This document shows, in pieces, positions 20,971 to 32,916 of a stretch of 64,000 nt of DNA. Both the position numbers and the translations under genes were made by a program. The notes below the pieces were generated by a model. That model saw nothing but the letters and a program-made list of their open reading frames with translations. It was not told where the DNA came from and made no database searches. This DNA is from Puccinia triticina (taxonomy: Eukaryota > Basidiomycota > Pucciniomycetes > Pucciniales > Pucciniaceae): contig NC_070570.1 of NCBI RefSeq assembly GCF_026914185.1, positions 5,394,001-5,458,000 on the forward strand. Direction: 5' to 3'. Every line of letters starts with the position of its first letter. Within the stretch, counting starts at the first letter, position 1.

Positions 20971-22889
20971 ATGGATTCCAGCGCATCCACCGAACCGACT
21001 GGTTCGACCATCAAGCAGAAGGGGAGGAAAAAGTGGCCAGTAGACCGGAATAGCTTGCTCGACTGGATCATCTCCAATCGCGCGACTCCCTCTCAGCACC
21101 TGATCGAAGTCCTTACCAATACTCCTCAAGACATCCTGTCCTGTCTACCACTGGAAGCTGGCACAGACCCATTGGACGAAATCATCCAGCCGCACTTGTA
21201 CCCTCTCGCCTACTTTCATATCCTCATCTGTCGGTTCGAAACCTGTCACAATAAAATCGATGCCCACAGAACTTTGTCGCATGCGCATCAATTTTGTTCG
21301 GCCGTCGATCGGAAACAACTTCATATAATTTCTCCTACTAATTCAGAGCGTCAGTCACTTCTCTTGCAAGCAAAACGTCATTCTCTCGTTTCTTTTCATC
21401 CTCAAACATCGGGGTTTGGAACATACTCCTAATTCGGACCGACCTCCTCTATCAGTTTGTCTGTTTGTTCAGCATCTTGTCCGTTGGTCATCCCACGCCG
21501 GCCAACTACAAAGCTCTATCGAACCTATTCGAAAGCTCATCGAAGCTTACGGTCCACTCGACATCCTCACCCCTCTTCACCATGAATTGCTCAGGGTGAG
21601 CCCGTCTTTACTTTGAAACCGCGATATGAAGTCCACTTGCTTCCAGAACGACGTCATACAGCCGTTTTGACTTCTTTACTGCGCCTAGATATCTTTAAAG
21701 GCGCGCTCGATCGATCGGGCAGTCGAGCTCACCAACTTGGAAATCGACATAGACCAGCAGGTGCCCAGCTATTCTCAAATATCCTTTATCCTTCCCTTCA
21801 CAAGTGTCCCAATAACTCACATGGTTCATCAGAGATATCCTATCCGATATCATGACCATTTGATCTACCATTACCTCGCAGGAACCGTTCAAGCCTTGGT
21901 CAAAAATTATCCAAGAGCAATACATCTTCTCACGATCGTGGGTTGTTTTTCTTTTGCTCTGCTGAAAGACTATACGACATTTTGTGACATGAGCTTTGTT
22001 TATAGACAGTTTCTGCCCCAGGATCGGCCATTTCTCAAATTCAAATAGACGCGTACAAGAAGCTGATACTCGTCTCACTGCTCTCGAACTCTTCACCGCC
22101 CACACTACCTCCCTACATACATCCTCAATTGAAACCGGCTTTCAAAAGCTCCACCAATAACAAATCTTATCTGGAGTTTATGAGCTTATACGAGAATGCC
22201 GAGACTAGCAGTGATGCATACACCCAACTGGTCTCCGTGGCCGAGAAGAACATTGCTCATTTTCAAAAGGTTTGATCGCTCATAATTACTGCCTGCTCTC
22301 CCGACTGTGATTTCCCGAGCTTGTTTGTTGCTTTTTGGTTGCTCAGGAAATCTAACCCTTTTGCTCATAAAATCAGGACAATAACTTGGGATTGATTAAA
22401 CTGTGTCTCGAAAATCTACCTCAAAAGGCGATCAAGAAACTAATCCCAATTTACACATCGATTCCGATTGCAAATGTTGAGTTGATCTTGGGACATCTAA
22501 CCGGAGGCAATGCCAGCGTCTTAGTCCAATCGATGATCGACTCGGGAGAGCTGAATGCCCAAATGGATCCAACGACCAATGTAGTGACTTTTTACGACGA
22601 TGAACCGGCTCTCGAAGATCCAGAACGTACCCATGAGATGCTGAAGAGGATCGTCGAGCAGGTCCAATCAACCGAGCAATCAATCAAGGAGAAATCGGCG
22701 GCGATCGAACAAGACAAGGAGTTGCTTAAAAAGCTCATCCAGGACCTCAGGAATTCTTCGGTCGATAAACAGCAGCATCAGTCCTCGAATGAGTTCACGC
22801 AATCCGGCTCGAGCGGACTTGGTGATCGCAACTTTCCTGGAATAATTGAGGAAGAACTCGTCGATGTTGGGATGGCTTGGGACGACTGA
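20971..22889 (+). CDS. COP9 signalosome subunit 3 (CSN3)-like
   Basis: Exons 20971-21349, 21456-21595, ~21655-21945, 22006-22269 and 22377-22889. Matches to the CSN3 layout: an N-terminal helical repeat region ('LDWIISNRATPSQHLIEVL'), 'AYKKLILVSLL', the PCI-domain entry 'DNNLGLIKLCLENLPQKAIK' and winged-helix end 'MIDSGELNAQMDPTTNVVTF YDDEP', then a C-terminal coiled coil (EQSIKEKSAAIEQDKELLKK). CSN removes NEDD8 from cullins. The frame cannot be kept between 21595 and ~21725: the exon 2-3 join is off by one, and a GATC tandem duplication at ~21709-21717 shifts it again. Either the locus is damaged or the sequence has small errors; the rest is well conserved. Confidence 0.8.
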
Positions 22890-24412
22890 AGGACTCCCCA
22901 TCATCATCAACTTCTTTAGATCCAATTGGCGGTCTCCAAAGTTTTGAACCCCGGCGCGCGTAATATGTCAAAGCCATATTTATTTTTACGTTCTTATATG
23001 AGTAACACATTACAAAAAAAAGAAATAACATCGCGAAAAAAACTCCTGTGTTTGTTGATGGGATTGGTGTTCGATCCCAAAGCAAGATTAACTAAATCTT
23101 CCATAGAAGAGATGTGTTTCTTGCCTGTGTGTATGTGTGAAATCTAGCCAGCTCTCCATTGACTGATAGTACAGTGATGTATGCAAATCTGGCAATGCAT
23201 GTAAATCAAGCCAACTTTAGAGTTAAGATGATGCCAACCTACATATCGAGATTTTCTTGCAGTTTATTTACACCGTGACCAAAGCTGGTTGGTATCAGCT
23301 CTCGTCCTGTTCTGGTTTCTGATGAAAAGTCGGGAAAAATCCCAACCCTTCAACATCTACAAGATATCCTTATCATCATGACTCAGCATGAGTATGTCTT
23401 TATCTAAACTTCTGTTTTGTTGAGTCCCATTTTTACTTTTTCCTATGTATTTATGCCTGCCATATTTATGTGGTTTCCTGGTTTCCTACATATTTCAAAG
23501 CCGTATCAAAATTCTCTTCCAAGCCAAAATCTTGTACATTCATTGGGATCAAGATAAGGCTATTCGTCTCATGATAATATGGAGATACATAAATATTGAA
23601 TCTTCGTAGAATTTGAAAGGTTGTAGTAAAGATTTCAGGATTATGACGTACATTGTCAATTGGAAAGAAGTGGGTCAGATTTCCTTGTCGCTGCTACTGA
23701 TCGATCACTTCCTTGACAGTGGAAGTTGATAAGAAACTCAGGAACCGTGTTTGAGGATCAGTGGGACCAGTCTTCCATGTCTCATTTACCGTGAACTTAA
23801 GTTTAAAGATGTATGTAACATCCGTGTTCCATGCTTTTGCAGTTGTCGCATACTTTACGAGCAAGAAGAGATTCCCAATAGATTTAATAGGTAGGACACC
23901 ATCTCAGTCTGTCCCAGTTCCAATCGTAACATGGAATGACGCAACGAGTCGTGCCAGTGGGGATCTAGCTGAGCAGTTTCATAGCACGACTGAATCCACC
24001 CACTCTAAACACCAGATGTTGGCTCACTCACTCTGTTCAGGAGATAGAACATTTTTGTGTACAATCATATGAATTTATCTAAAGAATTCTTTTTTAGAGG
24101 GGGTTTACGGTCACTTACCGAGCGATAGCGGTGGCACCCCCTGTACTGTGGGATGTACTTGCGTTTTTCGAATCGTTCGCTAGAACCTTGGCGCCGGTCG
24201 GCCTGCCGGTCAAGGATCAAGGCATGCTTGGGTCTTCACTAGCTGATCTGAGAGTTTTGTAACGCGTATATTAATGGTGCAATTGTTTAGCTGAATTTTG
24301 TTCCCCAAAAAAGGCATATTTCATCCGGGCATCGGCGTCCTTGAGTTGATCCGTCCACAAACACACGTATACTTCACTCGATTGATTGCATTTTTTTTAT
24401 TTGATAAGAGAA
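22890..24412. other. Intergenic, no gene supported
   Basis: Short ORFs only, none with recognisable content. The upstream ~60 bp of the secreted-protein gene is T-rich. Confidence 0.45.
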
Positions 24413-25725
24413 ATGATGAGCATTAAATTTCTTCTCTTGCTTTTTGTAAGCTTTTGCGCGTGGCTTCCTCTTGTCACGGCTGTGTTGAGAGCTCCTTCGC
24501 GTTTGGGAAGCTTGTCGCGACCAGCTTCCACCCAAATCAGCAACCACCTTCCCATGAGGGCTGCGGACACCACCAGTCGAACCAAACTAAAAGAAGGTAT
24601 GATAATGATGCTTCCTGAAATCCACCCTAAATACATGAATTCATAAATGTTGAGAGTGCTCACCATGAATCTTGGGAAAATTCTGCCTACTTCCTTGGTT
24701 TCCATGCTGCTGTTTTTTATTTCCCGGAAGATGAGGGAGAAATCCGTGATCACTTAAGCTGTAAGTCAATCAAGAATATCCGTTCGTGTTTCTCACATTG
24801 AAATTGAGGCGCGGCTGATTTGTTTGGTGTGAATGGCCTCCGCAGTCCGTCGTGGGGTGTCGGAGAAGAAAAGTCAAGATCCTGAAGTCCGAAGATCAAA
24901 GCCAGACCTTGAGTATCATGGAGTGCAATTTGTTAACGGATTGCAAGCTCTATCGACAAGCCAAGAGGTTTCGAGGTTCCATCTTGAGGTTGAAAGGTTG
25001 TTTCTGATCGCAAAGTCCGACGAGAGTAAACAAAAGGATATTCTAGAGATTTTTCTTCAAGCTTCTGGATCGGTTTTCGATGCCCTGCCCGACTTGACTC
25101 AAGTGGAAAACTTGAGGGACTTTAGTATGCGAGCTCTCATCTCAAAATACCTTCTATGAAGCAAAATTCTACTTGTACCCTAAGACATGACTTTGGATGA
25201 CAGAAAACCAGATAGCTGCCAGAGAGGCCGCAAGAACCCTAGCGAATTCTTCTGAAGAAATGATGAATTATTACCAGATTTTCTGTGAGTTAAGCTTCGC
25301 AAAGAAGCATGAGATTGATGACCTGCAATTAAGTGATAAAAGTAATAACTAATATCTGAGAATTAATCCTAGTACAACGACAGATTGATGACATGTGGCG
25401 AGCCGATATTTCAAAAAATCCGATGAAAGGGTTGATTGAGGAGATTGTTACTGATTCGGAATCGTGGAAATCTTTTTTAAATAACATGCCCTTGGAGCTC
25501 CTGACTGCTGCAAAAAGTGATTGTGATCAGAACGATTCTTACATGGTCCGACTGAGGATTTTGTTTGGCTGTGGGATAATGAGTGTCGGTGACTCTCGAA
25601 AGCTTGAAGGAATCCTCCAGATGATGAACCACGCCTCAAGCATCCAAGGGTTGTCGCTTGAGAAAAAAATTGCTACCACGCAAGCTTTGGAGGCGCTCTC
25701 CCGATTACCAGCAAATGTGAAGTAA
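24413..25725 (+). CDS. Predicted secreted protein (effector candidate)
   Basis: Four exons, 24413-24596, 24846-25124, 25204-25284 and 25373-25725, all GT-AG and in phase; 298 residues. The N-terminus is a clear signal peptide: 'MMSIK' then the hydrophobic 'FLLLLFVSFCAWLPLVTAV', with cleavage likely near 'VTA-VL'. No membrane segment follows. The mature part is mostly helical and charged (for example 'SRFHLEVERLFLIAKSDESK', 'QIAAREAARTLANSSEEMMN') and cysteine-poor, with two cysteines in the last exon. Not recognised as an enzyme. In a rust fungus such a protein would be a candidate for delivery to the host interface, which is inference only. The second ATG at 24416 could serve as start. Confidence 0.78.
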
Positions 25726-26590
25726 CGAAGTGTGCTCTTATCAAAGTTCCTCCTGCGGAGGACCCGTCCGACCTCCTCGGAGTGACTGCGCTAAGATCGG
25801 TGTTTCAGTAATCATTTATATGTAGCTCTCACCAAGAACAAAGAGTTCTTGCCTCTTCCGCCAAGAAAAACATTCTACATAGCTGCTTTCTCAAGTTCAG
25901 ACTGTTTCTTCATTGATTGGCATCGGCCAATAGTATCTTTCCGGCACTGCTTCTGGAACTCTTGTCCTGCCAGCCGTAGAAACTGTTAGATTATCTGTTT
26001 GCCGCTTTTTTTGAAGTGTAATTTTGTCTTTGGCAATATTGAACACTGAACACGATAAATATTCGTGAACCATCCCACTATTTATGTTCCATAGCCCCTT
26101 TTGCTGGGCTCATACGCCGCCGCATTTGGGAACGGGAGCCCTTTCATATTATCTCTCCCCTCGATGTAGTTACCAGCTGTGCGTCAAGTTTTTGTAGAAC
26201 TTCATCGGCTCGTTGTACTAAGCAGAAAGCCTTTTTAGCAACGTTACCGACCTTGTTTTTTGTTTGGGTCGGAGTGTATGATGGCCCGACTGCATCCTTG
26301 GTATAATTTATTGGGGTCCCCACATGAGTAACCCTCAATCCGTTTCCCCTTGGGTATGGAAAAAGGACCTTTGAAAAAACACGAAAGCTGCACCACTCTG
26401 CATCACCTGGGTAGAACATGACGTCAGCAGATTGAAATCAATAATCAACATGCACTCCGTATGATTGAAACATCTTATGAAGTGGTTTCCTGCTCAGAAC
26501 CTCTTCCCTCTCCATCCGCCTCTTCGTCTAAGAGTCTTTTTTCAATCTCCTTATCAAAAATAAAACTTACGATAAGCGTGACAAAATAAC
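25726..26590. other. Intergenic between secreted-protein gene and GAD
   Basis: Carries a small inverted GC-rich stretch at ~25748-25790 (CTCCTGCGGAGGACC... CCTCCTCGGAG). A 91-codon minus-strand ORF at 26144-26419 has no recognisable features. Confidence 0.45.
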
Positions 26591-29500
26591 ATGTCTCTGT
26601 CTAAACATGTGAGTCCGCTGTAACCTGTCCTGGTCAAGGTGGTGGTCAACAGGTTCATCGTTGATTGAAGTTTGAACCGTCCGTCGAAATTTTAGGTCAA
26701 GCCGGAGCAGCTGCTCCAATCTGTCAAGGAGCATGGAAAGTGAGTGAAAGCCAGCTCGCTTTCTGTATCTTTCATCTTGGATTCTGATCAAGCTAACAAT
26801 TTTCTTTTGTGACCGTGAAAATAGTAAATTGGTGCAGGGCAATCATCATGAGATGATCTTAACTCCCTACTCCTCTCGATACGGTATGCTTCATGTTTAC
26901 AAGATGGTTTCCTAGCTTACATCTCCGTATTGGTTTAACATTTAGCTTCTCGAGAGATACCAAAGTTCAAATTACCTTCAAATGGTATTGATGCGGAGAC
27001 AGCGTATCAACTGATCCATGATGTATGTGACTTCCAGATGGCTTCTAGTAGCTAGGATTCTGCTCTTATCTGAGCTAATCAAGCATATTTGCTCGCTAAA
27101 AACAGATCCTCGATTTAGATGGCAAAGAAAATGCTAACTTGGCCAGTTTTGTTAACACCTGGGCGCCAGTAAATCTTTGTTCATTCGCTCAAGAAGATTT
27201 GCGCATTGATGCAGCTCGTATATTGCCAAAATCTGACAGAAACAAGCCATACAACTCTGCGTTGAAAACTTGGGGAAGAACTTGATTGATCAGGTACGCA
27301 GATCTTTGCAACTGTCAACTCAGAACTTTCTTTTTGGGGCGATAGTTTGACTTTTATTTATTTATTATACATAAAATGATTGTACGGACGCGACGGTGTG
27401 CGTGTTCCTCAAGGACGAGTACCCCCAAACCCAAGTATGTAATCATTCTTTCAAGGAGAAACGATTCTTGGTTTACCCACCGACATTTTCCGTGCAATTC
27501 CGTAGATCCTTCACACACGATGTGTTTCGATGCTTGCACATCTCTGGCACGCTCAAGATTCATCAAACGCAATAGGCGAGCAAGCTTAATATATAGTAAT
27601 ACAAAAGTCTTGTGGGAAACTAACTTGTAATAAATTTACCTTTAAGGTACCGCGACGACTGGCTCATCGGAAGCTATTCAACTTGGTGGCTTGGCTATGA
27701 AGAAAATTTGGCAAGCCAAGCGTAAGGCAGCCGGTAAATCCATCCACGAACCGGGTCCAAACATCGTGATGGGTGCCAAGTTAGCTTGTCATTTCCATCA
27801 AACTCCGTAAAAGCCAGATCTGATCCTGAGGCTCGGGCTTTAAAGTGCGCAGGTGGCGTTGGAAAAATTTGCCAGATATTTTGATGTGGAGACGAGATTG
27901 GTGCCCGTTTCCGAAAAAACCAACTACTGTCTTGACCCAGAAAAAGCGATGGAATATGTGTCAGTCAATGATTTTATGCATCGGAGTCCTACCATATCTG
28001 CCAGCTAATATGAATTGATACTCAGAGATGAAAACACTATTGGCGTGTAAGTAGTGTACCACAAAAGTTACCTCTTGGACTGTAGAAGAATGCTCAATCA
28101 GATGATACTGCAGGTTTGTCATATTAGGTAGCACTTACACCGGTCACTTTGAGCCAGTAAAGCCGCTCTCTGACCTTCTTGATGCGTACGAAGCCAAAAC
28201 GGGAATCTCCATTCCGATTCATGTTGATGGGGTAGGTTTCAGTTCACCATCTACTTTGATTATTCAAATACAAATTAACTTGTTCCCTGCCAATTGGACA
28301 TGAAGGCTTCGGGAGCTTTCCTAGCCCCCTTTGTTTATCCGGATCTTGAATGGGACTTCAAGCTCCCCCGAGTGGTTTCCATCAATACCTCAGGACATAA
28401 ATTTGGGCTCACTTATGTCGGGTGTGGCTGGATCATTTGGCGAGACCAGGCTCACTTACCGAAGGAGCTGATCTTTGAGCTTCATTATGCGAGTAATTGA
28501 ACATCATTGTATGTTAGAATCAAAATAGCAGAAGAACTGACTGCGCGTCGCTCACAGCTTGGCTCCGTCGAATATTCTTTCTCGCTCAACTTTTCACGAC
28601 CGGCGCATCCTATTATTCACCAGTATTATAATTTTGTTCAACTCGGTTTCGAGGGCTACCGCCAATTTGCTCTAGCTGATCTAGCTAATGCCAGATTGCT
28701 ATCCCGAGCGCTAGAGAAAAGTAATTACTACAAAGTGTTATCCGACATCCACAGAAAGAAAGTCGACATGCAGAAGCCAAGAGGCCAGGTTCTTGGCGAG
28801 TCAGGCGTTAAGGTTAGTGTGATAGTAAAAGATCGAGGGGCCTCGGATAACAGTAAACCAACGTCACCTACTCTTGACTCCAGTTCGACGAATATGTGAT
28901 GGGTTTGCCCGTTGTGGCATTTTGCTGGACTGAGGAATTTAAGAAAAAGGTTGGCAAAAATTAAATGAACTGGTATTCTCTTTAAATTTGGTCATCGACT
29001 GAAATAATGTGTACATCCCTCAGCACCCACACTTGAAGCAATCATGGGTTCAAAGTAAGGCTCCGCCTATTCACCTTGTATACTTATCTAACAGCAAGGA
29101 ACCATTTGCCGATATCAAACTTGACATTTATCAACATTCTGATATAGCTTTACTACGAGCGCGTGGATGGATCGGTGAGATTTGTATCTAAATATTTGTG
29201 CAAAAAGTTAAAACAGAAGATTCAATTTTCTGGCGTATTGTGTTTTTAATATTCACGGTTAGTGCCCAACTACGAGTTACCTCCGGATCTCGACGACTTG
29301 CAAATTTTGCGAGTCGTTGTTCGCGAGTCTATGTCACAAGAGCTTGTTGGTGGGTTCGACCACGCTGAACTCATAGAACCGACTTAAATATTGACGATGA
29401 TTTCTCTGTTCTCTCAAGATCTTCTTTTCACTTCAATAATGGAGATAACGGAATCCTTGGTAAGCAATTGATAGCTTGATCTTGAATATGTATCTCCAGG

Positions 29501-29721
29501 CCCACAGGCAGTATATTGGACTAATAAGAAGCAAATCTACACAGATTAAAGATGGAGGCCCAGGGAACTGCATAGATGCCATTCCAAAACGTCAAACACA
29601 CGAACACGCATTTGGAAACCACAAACAAAAAGAAGCCAACAAATTAGTCAGGTGGGTTTTTCAATCGGATATACTACTCCATAGGAAGCATATTGATCAT
29701 TTCTTTCAATTATCGGATTAA
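26591..29721 (+). CDS. Glutamate decarboxylase (PLP-dependent)
   Basis: Twenty exons join without a frame break: 26591-26608, 26696-26739, 26825-26883, 26946-27022, 27106-27168, 27240-27293, 27414-27434, 27506-27575, 27647-27779, 27846-27959, 28026-28046, 28114-28231, 28306-28488, 28558-28812, 28884-28949, 29024-29054, 29148-29174, 29263-29349, 29419-29459, 29500-29721, ~567 residues. Family marks: 'ASFVNTWAP', '[20 protein letters not shown]', '[18 protein letters not shown]', '[19 protein letters not shown]' and the PLP-lysine motif '[15 protein letters not shown]'. It converts glutamate to GABA plus CO2 in the cytosol. Introns at 27576 and 28489 use GC donors. The acidic '[14 protein letters not shown]' stretch at 28813-28883 was taken as intron. 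The last exon could instead splice at 29652 and end a few codons later. Confidence 0.93.
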
Positions 29722-30863
29722 AATAGTTATGCAAGACCTTGCTAAGCTCTGCGGGCCTATGAAGTACGTATCCAAGCACATTAAAGTGGATAAACCAATA
29801 GGGCAGGCCGCTTTTTTTATCAAACATCCTTTGAAGAAGCATGTGCTTTTTCAAGAAGAAATAGAACATACACTTTTATTAGCCACAACATTTTGAACCT
29901 CCATTGCTCTTGAAAGAGTGGTTTAGGAATTTGAATGAGAATGAATTAACCATTGAATAGGTTGACGCTGAATCTGATCATGGGGTGGGCAACCGGTGGC
30001 TGCTGTAGCTGCAGGGCTAGGCATCAGTATGTATATCTATCATCCTTCTTGGAGCGTTTCAGGCGCTCTCCAGTTGTCTCTTTCGACTCCCTTTACGCTG
30101 CCAGCTGGGCGTGACGTGAAAGCCATGAAATTCGGATGGACAAATGATGTTGCTTGACCGTTGGATCTGGTTCCAACAACTTTCAATATTCACTTTGATT
30201 GTAGGAGGGCGTTGGACATCTTGTAGGATTTTTGGAGAACCTCCTCGGGAGCGATCCCCCAACCATGATGAAGTGATGTGGAGAGGACAATTTGCAAGGA
30301 AACACTTCCGGTATGAGGGCTGCCTATGCGAACTCAACAAATTCTGCGTCCCTGCTTTGGCGGGGGCAACCCTTCGGAGTTGGTACTGACAGGCAGGCAC
30401 CTCTCGCTCTCTGTGAGACAGACCCTGCGGGGCTTTCCTCCAGAGAGGCCGTCTTGAGTCGCGAACGCTTTCTGATTCGAAGGCCGCGCCAGTGAATCAT
30501 GATGCGTTATGCTTAAAATTTAGGTATTTAGTTTTACACACGTGATCAAGACTGTCTCTTTGGAGGGCGTATCCTGCAGCCAACTTAATGGATGACTTCC
30601 CGTCGCTGTTTAGAGAGCTCTAGATGCCCCTCTAAATCCTAAATTAAGAAAGCTATCAAAAACTCAACCAGTGCACATGAAGTTGATGAGCTGTAGGGTT
30701 AGGAAAACATTTTTCTTTTTGTCAAAAATTAAGAATTTGGGTTTGTAAATTGAGATCTGGGAGGCTCCCAGACTCGACGGGAAGTCCTCCAATTAAGGGG
30801 GGCACGGTAAGGCGGGAGGGACTTTGTTCAGTTAGATCTTGCAGGGGCTTCGGATATGATTAA
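29722..30863. other. Intergenic after GAD
   Basis: No gene supported. Short ORFs on both strands at 30059-30400 overlap each other and show no family signature. Confidence 0.45.
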
Positions 30864-31242
30864 GGCCCTGTTTGGAGCCAATATAAATATAGGTGATATA
30901 ATCATTTGTAAATTCAATAAAAAATACAAAACTCAACATAAAGAATCCATTTTTTTTTGTACAAAACCTACAGTACTGGTCTCATCAACTATGAAGTCAG
31001 ATTTAACTGATTCAGCCATCTTCAGCACCATAATACCATTATATTGCTTTGTTTTGGTCAAAAGCAATATAATGGTACTACAGTACTGAATATGGCTGAA
31101 TCAGTTGAATCCGACTTCATAATTGAAGAGATGAGTATTGTAGGTTGCCTAGAAAAAATATTTGGAGGCTTTATGTTGAATTTTGTAGTTTTCATTGAAT
31201 TAACCAATGATTATATCACCTATATTTATATCGGCTCCAAAC
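30864..31242. mobile_element. Fold-back MITE with GGCCCTGTTTGGAGCC end
   Basis: ~379 bp, almost entirely two ~185-bp inverted arms with minor differences ('AGCCAATATAAATATAGGTG' left; inverted copy right). The left end is GGCCCTGTTTGGAGCC; the right end stops at GGCTCCAAAC, six bases short. 'TATGATT' occurs on both flanks and may be the target duplication. The terminus is shared with 31998-32146. Confidence 0.85.
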
Positions 31243-31997
31243 TATGATTTTGCGTTTCAGTCAAAAAAATTCCTTTATCCAAAAGCTGCGAGTATTGAAA
31301 AACGGATCAAAATTTCAGCAGAAAGGGTTAGGGCCGCTGCTGAGAGCGTCCTCTCAACCATGGCCGAGCTTCCTGCACATGCCAAGACATCTTATGCAAC
31401 CATTGTGAGTGGCAGTGGTTGTGGTATCATTATTTTAACTGCGCATTTGAAATGGTAGCGTGCTGCGCTAGGTTTAAACTGCAGTGAATCAACTGCTACT
31501 GTTAGCAGGAGGCCGCTAAGCTACACTTGTAGCAGGGCTAATCTAATTTAGTGTAATATGTGTGGTCTTGATTCTTTGACGCCAGGGGAAGACACATGGG
31601 TTTTGCAAAACCATATCCCAACAAGGGCTAATGCTTATTTAGATCAATTCCGCAAGGTTACTGAATTGAAGAACAAGAAAAATTGTAAGAAGGACGAGAG
31701 CATTAAGGTAAAGTAATAGGCAAGGCTAATTTTGTAATGAATGCCATGAAGATTATGTCTTATGATGTTTACTAATCTGCTTGATCATTTAAAGAGCTTT
31801 GATCAGTAATTGGATGTTTAAATAATTGAGTCATGACGTGCGATCTGTGTGGCTATGACATATTGTGCATGATTGTTGTCATCTGGATCATCATTCTCTT
31901 TTGACTATGTTCTCCTCCTTTCCGAAGTTTGTGTTCCCTCTTTCCTTTCTTTTCTCATTGAGATATTCTTTGTAATTGAGGTTCTTCAAAATATTCA
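31243..31997 (+). other. Possible exon fragment(s), otherwise non-coding
   Basis: 31280-31408 reads 'RIKISAERVRAAAESVLSTM AELPAHAKTSYATI' before a GT; 31588-31708 reads 'EDTWVLQNHIPTRANAYLDQ FRKVTELKNKKN' after an AG and ends at GTAAAG. The two do not join in phase. They could be pieces of one damaged gene; family unknown. Confidence 0.3.
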
Positions 31998-32146
31998 GGC
32001 CCTGTTTGGAGCTGATATAATCTGGACGATATATGAGTTTTTTTTGTGACATCCTATGTGACATCTGATCAGGTCCCCCAAAACTTGATCAGATGTCACA
32101 GAATTCAAGATTATATTGCACAATTATATTGGCTCCAAACAGGGCC
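31998..32146. mobile_element. 149-bp MITE, GGCCCTGTTTGGAGC ends, TCA duplication
   Basis: Perfect inverted ends (GGCCCTGTTTGGAGC ... GGCTCCAAACAGGGCC, one mismatch near the inner edge). Flanked by TCA on both sides (31995-31997, 32147-32149). The 3-bp duplication and GGCCCTGTTTGG end suggest a PIF/Harbinger (Tourist-like) MITE. It holds an internal hairpin (TGTGACATCTGATCA / TGATCAGATGTCACA). Confidence 0.88.
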
Positions 32147-32916
32147 TCATACTACAAAAATCTCAGAAAATCATTCTCAAGACTTTTGTAAATAACCTCA
32201 CTTTATACTTAAGCTACAATCAAACATCCCAATAAGCTTAAAGAACGACTTACTATTCAAGCATTGGCGAGTTGTCCTCTTGGACTAACTTCATAGCCCA
32301 TATATAGCTAACTGAATAGTAGGCTGGGCCTCACACCAGGCCCCATGGTCCTGGTTTCAGCCCCTTGTTGTTTCTACCCAGACCAGTTGGTCTAGTTGTA
32401 CGCGCCTCCTTGCGCTTATGTTGTTTGAGGTTTTACAGCCAAATACTTGGGTATACAAACCCTCATATTTCATTCTTTGTCTTCCTTTCCTCAGTCATCT
32501 AGTTCCTTTCATTGTTTTAGCATCTTAGCATTGTTTCTGCTTTTCATATTGCATTGCATACCGTTTCTTAGCACTCCGCAGCCTTAGCCCCAAGTCCTGT
32601 AGCCGCACGGCTTCACGGCCAAGGGTTGGCGGGACCAACCTTAACAGTCCCTCCTTGGGTCTTACCAAACAAACAGCCTGGATATCAACGCTTTTCTTCC
32701 AATGGTCAGCCACTCAGGGCCACCAATCAACCAAATCCCCAATAAGCCGGATTCAATCCTATTCCTAACTCAAACCCAAATCAATACCAACATTGCCTGG
32801 GGGCAGGTCTTGTGAGTCTTCTCGCCAGTTCTCTTTTAAGCCTCAGGTTTCTCTGATGGTTTGAACTCGTTCAAGTGTTGATTCATAGAGTGCTTCATTG
32901 TTCATATGTTTATCAG
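32147..32916. other. Upstream region of the desaturase pseudogene
   Basis: No coding exon identified; the first exon(s) of the cytochrome b5 domain should lie here but were not found. Confidence 0.4.

Noticed and set aside
23761..24072. 103-codon ORF as a gene
   Set aside because: Composition unremarkable, no family signature, repeat-like surroundings.
26144..26419. 91-codon minus-strand ORF as a gene
   Set aside because: No start context, splice structure or recognisable features; lies in the GAD upstream region.
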